A stretch of DNA of 64,000 bases from Ornithinimicrobium laminariae (GTDB lineage Bacteria; Actinomycetota; Actinomycetes; Actinomycetales; Dermatophilaceae), in assembly GCF_019457945.1 (NCBI RefSeq), contig NZ_JAHZSU010000002.1:682001-746000 (forward strand), read 5' to 3'. Made by a program: the position numbers and the translations under genes. Below are positions 24,688 to 33,997 of the stretch, one piece after another (within the stretch, counting starts at the first letter, position 1; the number at the start of each line of letters is the position of its first letter). The notes beneath the pieces were generated by a model that had not been told where the DNA came from, did not search any database, and saw only the letters and a program-made list of their open reading frames with translations.

Positions 24688-26150
24688 GTGGCACCTTCGT
24701 CGGTATGCCGGCGTTCCCCTCCGCAGCGCGCGAAGCTCTGCAGGACGATCAATTGCGCCGCAATCTAGCCAATGCCACTGGAGTGATCCGAACCAAGCGC
24801 GCCGAGGTTGTTGACGAGGTCGACAACTGGGAAGAACTGCGAGTGGCTGGAGCAGCCATCAAGGACGAGGTCCTGCTGCACCTGGATGAATATCTGATCG
24901 AGCTGGAAGCATCGCTGACCGCGGCTGGGGCCGCCGTGCATTGGGCCCGTGATGCTGACGAAGCCTGCCAGATCGTTGGCGATATCGCTGCTGATCACGA
25001 GGTCGATGAAGTAGTCAAAGTGAAGTCAATGGCCACCCAAGAGATTGGGTTGAACGAGCGCTTGGCGCAGCGTGGCATCTCCGCTTGGGAGACTGACCTA
25101 GCCGAGTTGATTGTGCAGTTGGGGGATGACCTGCCGAGCCACATTCTGGTGCCAGCCATCCACCGCAACCGCGACGAGATCCGCGACATCTTCGTGGAGT
25201 CGATGGCCAGCGCGGGCAAGCCTGCACCCGACGGACTGACGAATGATCCCGCTGCCCTCGCCAACGCGTCGCGGCTACACCTGCGCGAGAAGTTTATGCG
25301 CGCCAAGATGGCCGTTTCGGGGGCAAACTTTGCCGTTGCTGACACTGGCACGCTCGTCGTTGTCGAGTCTGAGGGCAACGGCAGAATGTGTCTGACTTTG
25401 CCCGAAGTGCTTGTATCGGTGGTCGGCATCGAAAAAATTGTGCCTTCGTGGGAGGACCTCGACGTCTTCCTACAGACCTTGCCCCGGTCATCGACAGGGG
25501 AGCGGATGAACCCCTACACCTCGACCTGGTCAGGCGTGAATGATGCCGATGGGCCACAGGAAGTGCACGTCGTGCTGCTCGACAACGGACGCACTCGCGC
25601 GTTGGCTGATGAAGTCGGTCGCCAAGCTTTGCGCTGTATTCGCTGCTCAGCCTGCCTCAATGCGTGCCCCGTTTATGAGCGCACCGGCGGCAAGGCCTAC
25701 GGGTCGGTGTATCCCGGGCCCATTGGCGCCATCTTGAATCCGCTCATGAAGGGCGTTGGTGTTGATGAGCAGACAGACTCGCTTCCCTATGCCTCTTCGC
25801 TATGCGGCGCTTGCTATGACGTGTGCCCGGTAGCGATCGACATCCCCTCGGTGCTTGTTGAGTTGCGGACCCAGGTGGTGGATAGCCATCGCGGTGGCGC
25901 GCCGGATGCTTTTGGGGCGGCTATGGCAGGAGCGGCCGTGTCCTTTGGCTCACCGCTTCCGTGGAAAACGGTCGTTCTGGCGACGGGGTGGGCTGGCCGA
26001 CTCAGCGGGCCCCTTGCTGGGCGAGTGCGCAGTTCTGCCCTGAAGAACGTGCCCGGCGCAGCGGGGGCATGGGCCGGCGCCCGAGACATACCGGCGTTGC
26101 CGAAGGAATCATTCAGAGCCTGGATGAAGCGGACCGGGGGCCAAGAATGA
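24684..26150 (+). CDS. lutB: Lactate utilisation iron-sulfur protein B (LutB/YkgF)
   Basis: 488 residues from GTG 24684, overlapping the lutA stop as GTGA; longer frames upstream lie inside lutA. The N-terminal LUD domain (about 60-300) is followed by two ferredoxin-like clusters, CIRCSACLNACP (about 318-329) and CGACYDVCP (about 374-382), and a C-terminal DUF3390-like helical segment. LutB is the electron-transfer subunit of the lactate oxidation complex. Confidence 0.93.
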   Translation: MSGTFVGMPAFPSAAREALQDDQLRRNLANATGVIRTKRAEVVDEVDNWEELRVAGAAIKDEVLLHLDEYLIELEASLTAAGAAVHWARDADEACQIVGDIAADHEVDEVVKVKSMATQEIGLNERLAQRGISAWETDLAELIVQLGDDLPSHILVPAIHRNRDEIRDIFVESMASAGKPAPDGLTNDPAALANASRLHLREKFMRAKMAVSGANFAVADTGTLVVVESEGNGRMCLTLPEVLVSVVGIEKIVPSWEDLDVFLQTLPRSSTGERMNPYTSTWSGVNDADGPQEVHVVLLDNGRTRALADEVGRQALRCIRCSACLNACPVYERTGGKAYGSVYPGPIGAILNPLMKGVGVDEQTDSLPYASSLCGACYDVCPVAIDIPSVLVELRTQVVDSHRGGAPDAFGAAMAGAAVSFGSPLPWKTVVLATGWAGRLSGPLAGRVRSSALKNVPGAAGAWAGARDIPALPKESFRAWMKRTGGQE

Positions 26151-26746
26151 GCGCCGCCCGCGACGAGATCCTGGGCCGAGTGCGTGCTGCATTGGCGCCC
26201 AGCGCAAAGACGGAACGCTCGCGGGTGATCTCCCGGTCTTATCGAGATGTCACGGCTCCCGCTGACCCGGTGTCACTTTTTGTCGAACGGGTCGCTGATT
26301 ATCAGGCAACCGTTCGACTCGTATCAGCCGCGGGAGTGGCAGATGCGATTGCCGCCGAGACCGAAGGCATGCACTGCATCGTGCCTGTTGACCTGCCCTG
26401 GGATCTTTCAAACGCCGAGATCGACGACTTCCAGAGCAACGATGAACTGGACACATTCGACGCCGTGGTGACCGGTGCACAGGTCGGAATCGCTGAGACC
26501 GGCACTATCGTGCTAGATCACCAAGGCGATCAGGGCAGACGAGCCATCACCCTGGTGCCTGACCGGCATATCTGCATCATTCGCACTGACCAGATCGTGG
26601 CTGGAGTGCCAGAGGCAATCGCCGAGCTCAACCCTCAGCGCGCTCAAACCTGGATCAGCGGCCCCTCCGCAACCAGCGATATTGAGTTGACGCGAGTCGA
26701 AGGCGTGCACGGCCCACGTCGACTCGTCGTTCTCGTCGTCTACTGA
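26147..26746 (+). CDS. lutC: Lactate utilisation protein C (LutC/YkgG)
   Basis: 199 residues from ATG 26147 (ATGA overlap with lutB). A LUD domain spans most of the protein, with VVTGAQVGIAETGTIVL and a late RTDQIVAGVPEAIA segment typical of LutC. It is the third component of the lactate oxidation complex. Overlapping starts and stops across all three genes indicate one coupled operon. Confidence 0.92.
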   Translation: MSAARDEILGRVRAALAPSAKTERSRVISRSYRDVTAPADPVSLFVERVADYQATVRLVSAAGVADAIAAETEGMHCIVPVDLPWDLSNAEIDDFQSNDELDTFDAVVTGAQVGIAETGTIVLDHQGDQGRRAITLVPDRHICIIRTDQIVAGVPEAIAELNPQRAQTWISGPSATSDIELTRVEGVHGPRRLVVLVVY

Positions 26747-27130
26747 TCGGCGCGACTTACCGCCTTATTGCCTGCTTTGTCCACGAATTCCCTTGTCACA
26801 CAGGCATTTTCAGGGCTGTGGACCATTCCCCTGAGCCTCTAAGACACCCCTGGCGGGCACACTCGCCTGTGTCAACGGGTACATAACGGCACATTCCGGT
26901 TATCCAAAGCGAAACCCGCAGGCATGCCCCACAAGGGTCGCATTCAATTACATGAAGTTCCGTATATGTTAGCCACTCTTTTGGTAAAGAAATGGTAACA
27001 AAAGTCAGCATCTACCCATGAGTACGTAAATATTCCCTAACGTGTTTTTAATCACACCGCACAAAACCCGTGAAAAAACCATCATTTGTGCTAGTCACAC
27101 GCCTGGCGCGAACCATCAAGGGAAACGATC
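26747..27130. other. 384-bp AT-richer intergenic region upstream of the peroxidase
   Basis: No gene is visible. The segment is clearly less GC-rich than its neighbours, especially 26940-27070, which has A/T runs such as GTAAATATTCCC and TTTTTAATCACA. It probably holds the promoter and a long leader of the peroxidase gene. AAGGGA at 27118-27123 is the ribosome binding site. No terminator for lutC is evident. Confidence 0.5.
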
Positions 27131-30100
27131 ATGCGAGAACTCCTGTGGGTATGGATTGCTGGCTTCGTCTTAGTGGGGGGATTGGCTGTCCTGCTCACAG
27201 TCTTTCGACGAACAAGGCGACGAACGTTGCTCGCAGTAGTAGCCGCGAGCTCTCTGCTGATCAGCCCGCTTGCAGCCGGAGCGGTCGACCAAGTGCCAAC
27301 CCAGGGCGAGGGGGTGACACCACTAGCGACCGACGAAACACCAGTCTTTGAACTTTCTGAGGGTGACCTGGAGTTCATCCTGGCGCAGATCCAAATTTCT
27401 GAGGCTCATTCCGAGCGGATTAGGGAAGGTGACACCACGGTCTACAGCCTGCTGTGTCAGAGCAACGACGACACCTCCGGAAAGTGTGTCCGTGATCCCA
27501 GCTTGCCGCATGGTCTACGCACGGTGGATGGTTCGTTCAACAACCTCGAGTTCAACACGGACTGGGGTAGCGCCAACGAGATCATGCCGCGTTTGCTCGG
27601 CACTGACTGGCGAGAAGCTGGCCCCACCACACCAGGATCGCCGCTACCCGAGGGCGATCGTTCAGTCTGTGAGAACACGGACAACTCTTGCTATGCCCAG
27701 ACAGATGGCACGGTGTATGACGCTGAGCCGCGCACCATTAGCAACCTCATCGTTGACTCAACAACTTCCAACCCGGCCGCGGTTGAAGCAGCGGAAGTCC
27801 ACGACGGAGCAGTGATCGACCCGGAGACCGGAGAGGTCTTCCTGCCGAACATCCGCCCCGATGAAGGCCTATCCGCACCGACCAACCTCTTCTTCGTCCT
27901 CTTCGGTCAGTTCTTCGACCACGGCCTTGACCAGGTCAGCAAGGGTGGCAACGGCTCGATCATCGTGCCGTTAGCCGAGGACGACCCGCTCTATAACTCC
28001 ACCCCGCCAGAGTTGCGGTTCATGATGCTCAACCGGGCCACCAACCAGCCCAACGGTGACCGCGAGCACGAGAACCGGACGACTCCGTTCGTCGATCAAA
28101 ACCAGACGTACACCTCACACCCCTCGCACCACGTGTTCCTGCGCGAGTACGAAAGCACACCGGCAGGGCCGGTAGCCACCGGCCGATTGTTGAGCGGCGC
28201 GGACACTGATGGCGACGGACTTGGTGACGGCCTCGCGACCTGGAATGACGTCAAGGGTCAGGCCAGCGACGTGCTTGGTATTGACCTGGTTGATGAAGAC
28301 GTACTTGCCGTTCCGCAGGTAGCAGTCGACCTGTACGGCAACTTCGCTCCTGGACCAGACCGCGGAATGCCCCAGTTAATGACGGAGAACGGCCTCGTTG
28401 AGGGCAACACCGCCGCTCCTGTCGATACCTCTGAAGCGATCAACTTAGATCAGGCCTTCTTGGATGACATCGCACACGGTGCGGTCCCGGTCGCGGCCGA
28501 CCCAGCAAACCCAGAGTTGGCTGGATACGACAACGTTCTCCTTGGTGAGCACTTCATCAGCGGAGATGGTCGCGGCAACGAAAACATTGGTCTGACTTCC
28601 GTCCACCACGTTTTCCACTCCGAACACAACCGACTGGTCACCCAGATCAGCGCCACCTTGAACGCCGAGGGCAACGAGGACCTGCTCGCAGCGTTCCAGG
28701 ACCAGTCCGAAACTGATGACTGGAGCTACAACGAGCGCATTTTCCAGTCGGCACGCTTCGCCAACGAGATGCAATATCAGCACCTTGTGTTTGAAGAGTT
28801 TGCTCGGACTATACAGCCCTCTATCGACACCGTGGTGTTCAACGAGAACAGCTACGACAGCACGGTTGACCCGTCGATCAAGGCAGAGTTTGCCCACGTC
28901 GTCTACCGGTTCGGTCACTCGATGTTGACGCAAGAGTTGAATCGTGAAGGGTTCGGCACAACAGATGCGTCATTGTTAGACGGCTTCCTTAATCCGGTTG
29001 CCTTCCACTGTGCTGTTCCGCCAGAGACCGAAGTGGTCGACGGCACCCCAGTCAGTGTTTGCCCCGCCGGTCAGGAACTCAACTCTGAGGAAGCTTCTGG
29101 AGCGCTGATCAATGGCACAACCAACCAGACCGCGAACCAGATCGACGAGTTGATGACCAGCACTCTTCGCAACAACTTGCTGGGCCTGCCTCTAGACCTG
29201 GCCACCGTCAACATCATGCGTAGTCGCGATGTGGGTGTGCCTGGGCTCCAGGAAGCCCGCAGGACTTTCTACGCTGAGTCGGGTGATCCCAACCTGCAGC
29301 CCTACGTCAGCTGGGAAGACTACGGTCTGGCGCTACGCAACGGCGAGAACTTTGGTCGTGGCGACAGCAAGGCCGCGCTGGTTAACTTCATCGCCGCATA
29401 CGGCACTCACCCGAGTGTTGTGTCCGAGAGCACCCTGGTCGGCAAGCGTGCCGCCGCTGAGGTCCTCGTCTATGGCGAGACAGACATCAGCCGGGTGGAG
29501 CGTACCTTTGGTGCAAACCGTTACGCGACGGCAGCCGCTGTCAGCCAGTCCGCTTTTGCGGGCCAGGCACCAGTGGTCTATATCGCCAATGGATTGAACT
29601 TCCCCGACGCCCTCGCGGGTGGTCCGGCCGCCGTGGCTGCTGGTGGGCCATTGCTGCTGGTCGGCGACAACTCTATCCCGGCAGCAACTGCCCTGGAGTT
29701 GAACCGTCTGCAGCCTGCAGAAATTATCATCTTGGGTGGTTCTGGTGTGGTGAGCGACCAAGTCGCAAACTCACTGGTGACCTACACTACAACTGAGACG
29801 GTGACTCGCCTCTTCGGCGCCAACCGGTATGCGACGGCAGCGGCCGTCAGCGAGCACGCGTTCCCAGATGGAGCTGACACTGCGTATGTGGCCAGCGGAC
29901 AGAACTTCCCGGACGCCTTGTCCGGTGGTCCTGCCGCATCGGTCGCTGGTGGCCCGCTTCTGCTGGTGCGCAGCGACGGTTCGGTCCCGGCCGAAACTGC
30001 TGCTGAGCTTGAGCGTCTCGGTGTCACTGACATCAAGGTGCTCGGAGGTGAAGCCGCGATCAGCGCACAGACTGCCTCTGCACTGGGTGCGTTTGGCACT

Positions 30101-32419
30101 GTGGAGCGCCTGTTCGGAGCCAACCGCTACGAGACTTCGGTGGCTATTAGTGAACATGCCTTCCCGGATGCTGATGGCGGCACGGTCTACCTGGCCTCAG
30201 GGGTGAACTTCCCTGACGCTCTAGGTGCTGCTCCAGTTGCCGGTCTCTCTGGATCGCCAGTGCTGCTGGTGCCCGGCAACTCCTCGAATATCCCCAACGT
30301 CGTTGCTCAAGAGATCCTTCGACTGAACCCCAGTCGTGTGGTCATCCTGGGTGGCGAGGCTGCGGTTTCTGCGGGGCTCCAGACCGCGGCAGAACTACTG
30401 TTCCCGGTGGCTGAGGCTCCCTCAGACCGCGTTGAGTTCATGACCAGCGCCGCTGGTAGCGAATGGGCCAATGTGGATGGCCGCACAGTGACCGGTTTGG
30501 ATGAAGTCGACTTCTGGGTTGGCGGCCTCGCTGAGGCAGTTGAACCATTTGGAGGCATGTTGGGCGCCACCTTCAACTACGTCTTTGAGAACCAACTTGA
30601 GGATCTGCAGTTTGGAGACCGCTTCTACTACCTGTTCCGCAACCAGGGCAACACGTTGTTTGCGTCCCTGGAAGCCAACTCGTTCTCATCACTGATCCAG
30701 CGCAATACGGACGCATCGCTGCTACCGGCTGAGATCTTTGCAGTTCAGGACCCGACCATTGACCTGGAGAACCTGCCCGACCCGCTACCGGCCGGCTTGA
30801 TCTTCAGTGGTGGTCAGTGGCGCTGGGATGGCGATGAGCACATCGAGATCCATGGAAACCGCACCGAAGCCGACAACATTCGTGGTGGTCAGGGTGACGA
30901 CGCTCTGTGGGGCTACGGTGGCAACGACCGCATTATTGGCGGCTCGGGCAACGACTCCATCGTCGGCGGCACCGGTGACGACATCCTGACTGACACGTTT
31001 GGTGACGACAACATCAAGGGTCAGCAAGGCAATGACGCTATCGACGGTGGCGCAGGGATCGACCTCCTGCTCCCCGGCCCTGGCGATGACTTCATCCGGA
31101 AGACGCAGGACAACACCGACGGGGCGACAGGCTTCTTTGGCCCCGGTGACGACGTCTTCCTTGGCGGCACTGGTCGCGATGCTCCATTCGGCAATGAAGG
31201 CGACGATTGGCTAGAGACCGGTCCGCACGCTGATTTGTTGATCGCGGATAATGGTCAGCAGTTCCAGAACGACCTCATGGGCGGCAACGATATCCTCATT
31301 GGTGGTCCTGGATCAGATGACTACGACGCTGAAGGTGGCGACGACATTCTCGTCGGTACGCCGGGCAGCACCGATCGCTTCCACGGAATGTTTGGTTGGG
31401 ACTCGGTGACCTACTACGGCACGACTAGTGGTGTCGATGCAGATCTGAACTTCAATCTGCTGCAGCCGCCCGACATCACCGCAATCCGAGACCGCTTCAC
31501 TCAGGTGGAGGCTTTGTCCGGAGGTTCAGGTGACGACGTATTGCGAGGTCTTGGTGTGCCAGCGGACGACCTCTTGGACGGCGACGTTAACTTGTTGACC
31601 GAAGACGGCATTGACCTGATCGGTGGCCTTGAAGAGCTTTTGAGGCCTGGTGCCGAGGACTATTCGCAGCGATTTATGGTTTTCGATGCGGACAATGACG
31701 GCAATGCCGATCTGTTGCTGGGTGGTCCTGGGAATGACCTGATTGAGGGTCGCTTTGGAGACGACTTCATAGACGGCGACGCGATGCTGCGAGTGCAACT
31801 CACTCACGACGGTAACTTCTACAACAGTGCAGCTGATCTATCAGCCGCAGTGTTCGACGGTTCGATCAATCCCGGTGAAATCGATATCGTTCGCGACATC
31901 GTGATCGAGGATGACGGCAGCACGGATACCGCCGTTTTCGCGGAGGCTCTCGCGAACTACTCCATAGCGAACCTCGGCGACGGTTACTACCAGGTGCAAG
32001 ACAACGTGGGAGACGACGGGCTGGATGTCGTCCGCAATATGGAGGAACTGCAGTTCGCAGATGCCTGCTTGATTGTCGACGCAACAGAAGATCCCACTGC
32101 CTGGGCAGCCTGCGCACCGCTAGGTGTCGTCGAGATCGCAGCGGAAGCCGGGTCAGTAACGGCAACCGTGATCTTCGAGGATGAAAATGGTGAGCAGACC
32201 GTCGCTAACCCCGAATCGGTCCGCTTCAACTGGCAGGATGCAGAAGCGCTAGCACCCTCGCCCAGCGTCGATTCCATGCCGGAGCCCTCTGCCGACAACA
32301 CGGACACCTTCACACCCAGTGACGGTGACGAGGCCTCAACTGTTCGCGTAGTCGTCACCTTCGAAGATGACGAAGGTGTCCTACGCAGCATCACCTCGGA
32401 GGTGCTGCCGACCGACTAG
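27131..32419 (+). CDS. Secreted animal-type heme peroxidase with CWB2 and RTX repeats
   Basis: 1762 residues. The N-terminus has two hydrophobic stretches (about 4-24 and 34-51) split by RRTRRRT, the second followed by a signal-peptidase-like AAGA. The heme peroxidase domain (about 230-780) shows LFGQFFDHGLDQ with the distal His near 264, TSVHHVFHSEHNRL (about 490-504), YRFGHSMLTQEL with the proximal His near 595, and NIMRSRDVGVPG. Three cell-wall-binding type 2 repeats (about 789-1094; RLFGANRYATAAAVS, NFPDAL) follow, then a linker and RTX-type calcium-binding nonapeptides (about 1250-1545; GGSGNDSIVGGTGDD) and a C-terminal beta domain. It is probably anchored to the wall or released to oxidise extracellular substrates. 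Confidence 0.9.
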   Translation: MRELLWVWIAGFVLVGGLAVLLTVFRRTRRRTLLAVVAASSLLISPLAAGAVDQVPTQGEGVTPLATDETPVFELSEGDLEFILAQIQISEAHSERIREGDTTVYSLLCQSNDDTSGKCVRDPSLPHGLRTVDGSFNNLEFNTDWGSANEIMPRLLGTDWREAGPTTPGSPLPEGDRSVCENTDNSCYAQTDGTVYDAEPRTISNLIVDSTTSNPAAVEAAEVHDGAVIDPETGEVFLPNIRPDEGLSAPTNLFFVLFGQFFDHGLDQVSKGGNGSIIVPLAEDDPLYNSTPPELRFMMLNRATNQPNGDREHENRTTPFVDQNQTYTSHPSHHVFLREYESTPAGPVATGRLLSGADTDGDGLGDGLATWNDVKGQASDVLGIDLVDEDVLAVPQVAVDLYGNFAPGPDRGMPQLMTENGLVEGNTAAPVDTSEAINLDQAFLDDIAHGAVPVAADPANPELAGYDNVLLGEHFISGDGRGNENIGLTSVHHVFHSEHNRLVTQISATLNAEGNEDLLAAFQDQSETDDWSYNERIFQSARFANEMQYQHLVFEEFARTIQPSIDTVVFNENSYDSTVDPSIKAEFAHVVYRFGHSMLTQELNREGFGTTDASLLDGFLNPVAFHCAVPPETEVVDGTPVSVCPAGQELNSEEASGALINGTTNQTANQIDELMTSTLRNNLLGLPLDLATVNIMRSRDVGVPGLQEARRTFYAESGDPNLQPYVSWEDYGLALRNGENFGRGDSKAALVNFIAAYGTHPSVVSESTLVGKRAAAEVLVYGETDISRVERTFGANRYATAAAVSQSAFAGQAPVVYIANGLNFPDALAGGPAAVAAGGPLLLVGDNSIPAATALELNRLQPAEIIILGGSGVVSDQVANSLVTYTTTETVTRLFGANRYATAAAVSEHAFPDGADTAYVASGQNFPDALSGGPAASVAGGPLLLVRSDGSVPAETAAELERLGVTDIKVLGGEAAISAQTASALGAFGTVERLFGANRYETSVAISEHAFPDADGGTVYLASGVNFPDALGAAPVAGLSGSPVLLVPGNSSNIPNVVAQEILRLNPSRVVILGGEAAVSAGLQTAAELLFPVAEAPSDRVEFMTSAAGSEWANVDGRTVTGLDEVDFWVGGLAEAVEPFGGMLGATFNYVFENQLEDLQFGDRFYYLFRNQGNTLFASLEANSFSSLIQRNTDASLLPAEIFAVQDPTIDLENLPDPLPAGLIFSGGQWRWDGDEHIEIHGNRTEADNIRGGQGDDALWGYGGNDRIIGGSGNDSIVGGTGDDILTDTFGDDNIKGQQGNDAIDGGAGIDLLLPGPGDDFIRKTQDNTDGATGFFGPGDDVFLGGTGRDAPFGNEGDDWLETGPHADLLIADNGQQFQNDLMGGNDILIGGPGSDDYDAEGGDDILVGTPGSTDRFHGMFGWDSVTYYGTTSGVDADLNFNLLQPPDITAIRDRFTQVEALSGGSGDDVLRGLGVPADDLLDGDVNLLTEDGIDLIGGLEELLRPGAEDYSQRFMVFDADNDGNADLLLGGPGNDLIEGRFGDDFIDGDAMLRVQLTHDGNFYNSAADLSAAVFDGSINPGEIDIVRDIVIEDDGSTDTAVFAEALANYSIANLGDGYYQVQDNVGDDGLDVVRNMEELQFADACLIVDATEDPTAWAACAPLGVVEIAAEAGSVTATVIFEDENGEQTVANPESVRFNWQDAEALAPSPSVDSMPEPSADNTDTFTPSDGDEASTVRVVVTFEDDEGVLRSITSEVLPTD

Positions 32420-32443
32420 TGGCCCCATAGCACAACGTGAAAG

Positions 32444-32475
32444 CTGGGGCCCACTCCTTCGGGGGTGGGCCCCAG
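32444..32475 (+). terminator. Terminator hairpin after the peroxidase gene
   Basis: An 11-bp perfect stem, CTGGGGCCCAC (32444-32454) with GTGGGCCCCAG (32465-32475), 25 bp past the stop. No T-run follows, as is common for actinobacterial hairpin terminators. Confidence 0.7.
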
Positions 32476-32522
32476 CGCGTCTGCCTGTCCGTTGCTACTG
32501 ACGGTTAGCCTGAGCCGCGAGA

Positions 32523-32528
32523 TACTAT
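32523..32528 (+). promoter_or_regulatory. Probable -10 element of the CNNM operon
   Basis: TACTAT lies seven bases upstream of an ATG at 32535, the spacing expected if transcription starts at that ATG. No good -35 is visible. This suggests a leaderless transcript. Confidence 0.4.
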
Positions 32529-32534
32529 CTCGAC

Positions 32535-32597
32535 ATGTCATCTGACAAATTCCGTGGTTTCCACTCCTTCGATTTGGCGATCGGTGTGATGGAGTGA
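32535..32597 (+). CDS. 20-codon leader ORF coupled to the CNNM gene
   Basis: ATG 32535 opens a 20-residue frame, MSSDKFRGFHSFDLAIGVME, whose TGA overlaps the GTG start of the next gene (GTGA). No ribosome binding site precedes it, but a TACTAT box lies seven bases upstream, so it could be read from a leaderless mRNA and couple translation into the membrane protein gene. The peptide has no recognised function. Confidence 0.4.
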   Translation: MSSDKFRGFHSFDLAIGVME

Positions 32598-33997
32598 CGA
32601 TCGCGGTTCTTCTCATACTGGGGGGCATGCTTGCCATCGCCGTGATCATTGCGGCCAATGGCTACTTCGTGGCGCAAGAGTTTGCCTACATGTCAGTTGA
32701 CCGGATGCGCCTGGCGGCCGACGCCGAAAACGGGGATGACGCCTCAGCCAACGCCCTCAAGGTCACTAAACGAACCTCGTTCATGCTTTCTGGTGCCCAA
32801 TTAGGTATCACCGTGACCGGTCTGTTGGTCGGATATGTGGCAGAACCATTAGTGGGCCGGGGTCTATCGATCGTCTTGGGCGGGGTCGGTGTGCCTCAAG
32901 CTTTGAGCATCACCGTTGGCACGGTGTCAGCGTTAGCAGTTGCCACGGTCGTTCAAATGGTCTTCGGCGAGCTGTACCCCAAAAACTTGGCGATAGCGAA
33001 CGCTGGCCCGCTTGCTCGCACCCTCGCTCGATCAACGCTGATCTATCTGGCCGTGTTCGGTTGGCTCATCAAGATCTTCGACTGGTCAGCAAACTCTCTG
33101 CTACGGCTCGTGCGGATTGAACCCATTCACGATCTGGACAACACGGCCACCGCCGAAGAGCTTGAGCAGATCTTCACGGACTCTCGCGATAGCGGTGACC
33201 TTCCGCCAGAGCTAGCTCTCCTTCTCGAACGAATATTGGACTTTCCGAACCAAGATGTTGAGCACGCCCAAATTCCTCGATCTCGAGTAGATGTCATCGA
33301 TCCCGAAACTCCCTTGAGTGAGTTGCGAGTGATGATGGCAAGTGGGCATAGCCGGTATCCGGTGGTTAATTCCGACGGTCAACCTGTTGGTGTGGTTCAC
33401 CTCGTCGATTTATTGCAGGCATCCGAGGAAGGGACAGCAAGCGACATCATGCATAACACGGTTATCGTGCCAACGCTGATGCAGTTACCCGATGCGGTGG
33501 AAGAACTTAGTCACCAGGGACATCAAATGGCATGCGTGGTCGATGAATATGGTGGTTTCGCTGGTGTCCTGACCATGGAGGACCTTGCCGAAGAGTTAGT
33601 CGGCGAAATCACTGATGAACATGATGATGAGGTGCCGGAGGGAATCATCGAGGTCGGCGAAAACCACTGGCGGATGGCTGGCGATGTGCATGTTGATGAA
33701 ATGCAACGAGCAATCGGGCACGAATTGCCAGAGGGGGACTTCGAAACAGTCTCAGGCCTGTTGATCGCCGAACTGGGCTCTCTGCCAGAGGTGGATCAAG
33801 AAGTGGTCGTCAACTTGGCAGAAGAGACCTCCGAGATGGTTCTAGAGCAACGAGTTCGCCGCGAGCTGCAGATCGAAGTGCTCGAGATAAGCCGCCATGT
33901 GCCCAGTCTTCTTGAGGTGGTGCTGGTTGAGACGTCCCTTAATGAGGACACTCCCGGCAGTGAAGAGTCATCCGCAACGACTGAGGAGAAGCGATGA
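32594..33997 (+). CDS. CNNM/CorC (hemolysin C)-family membrane protein with CBS pair
   Basis: 467 residues. A DUF21/CNNM transmembrane domain (about 1-180; four helices; MLSGAQLGITVTGLLVGYVAEP and FGELYPKNLAIA) is followed by two CBS domains (about 205-330) and a C-terminal CorC/HlyC transporter-associated domain (about 350-440). Family members export magnesium or cobalt, or protect against metal toxicity; hemolysis is a historical name. The GTG start overlaps a 20-codon leader ORF. It is paired with a second CNNM gene, as in many actinobacteria. Confidence 0.9.
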   Translation: MTIAVLLILGGMLAIAVIIAANGYFVAQEFAYMSVDRMRLAADAENGDDASANALKVTKRTSFMLSGAQLGITVTGLLVGYVAEPLVGRGLSIVLGGVGVPQALSITVGTVSALAVATVVQMVFGELYPKNLAIANAGPLARTLARSTLIYLAVFGWLIKIFDWSANSLLRLVRIEPIHDLDNTATAEELEQIFTDSRDSGDLPPELALLLERILDFPNQDVEHAQIPRSRVDVIDPETPLSELRVMMASGHSRYPVVNSDGQPVGVVHLVDLLQASEEGTASDIMHNTVIVPTLMQLPDAVEELSHQGHQMACVVDEYGGFAGVLTMEDLAEELVGEITDEHDDEVPEGIIEVGENHWRMAGDVHVDEMQRAIGHELPEGDFETVSGLLIAELGSLPEVDQEVVVNLAEETSEMVLEQRVRRELQIEVLEISRHVPSLLEVVLVETSLNEDTPGSEESSATTEEKR

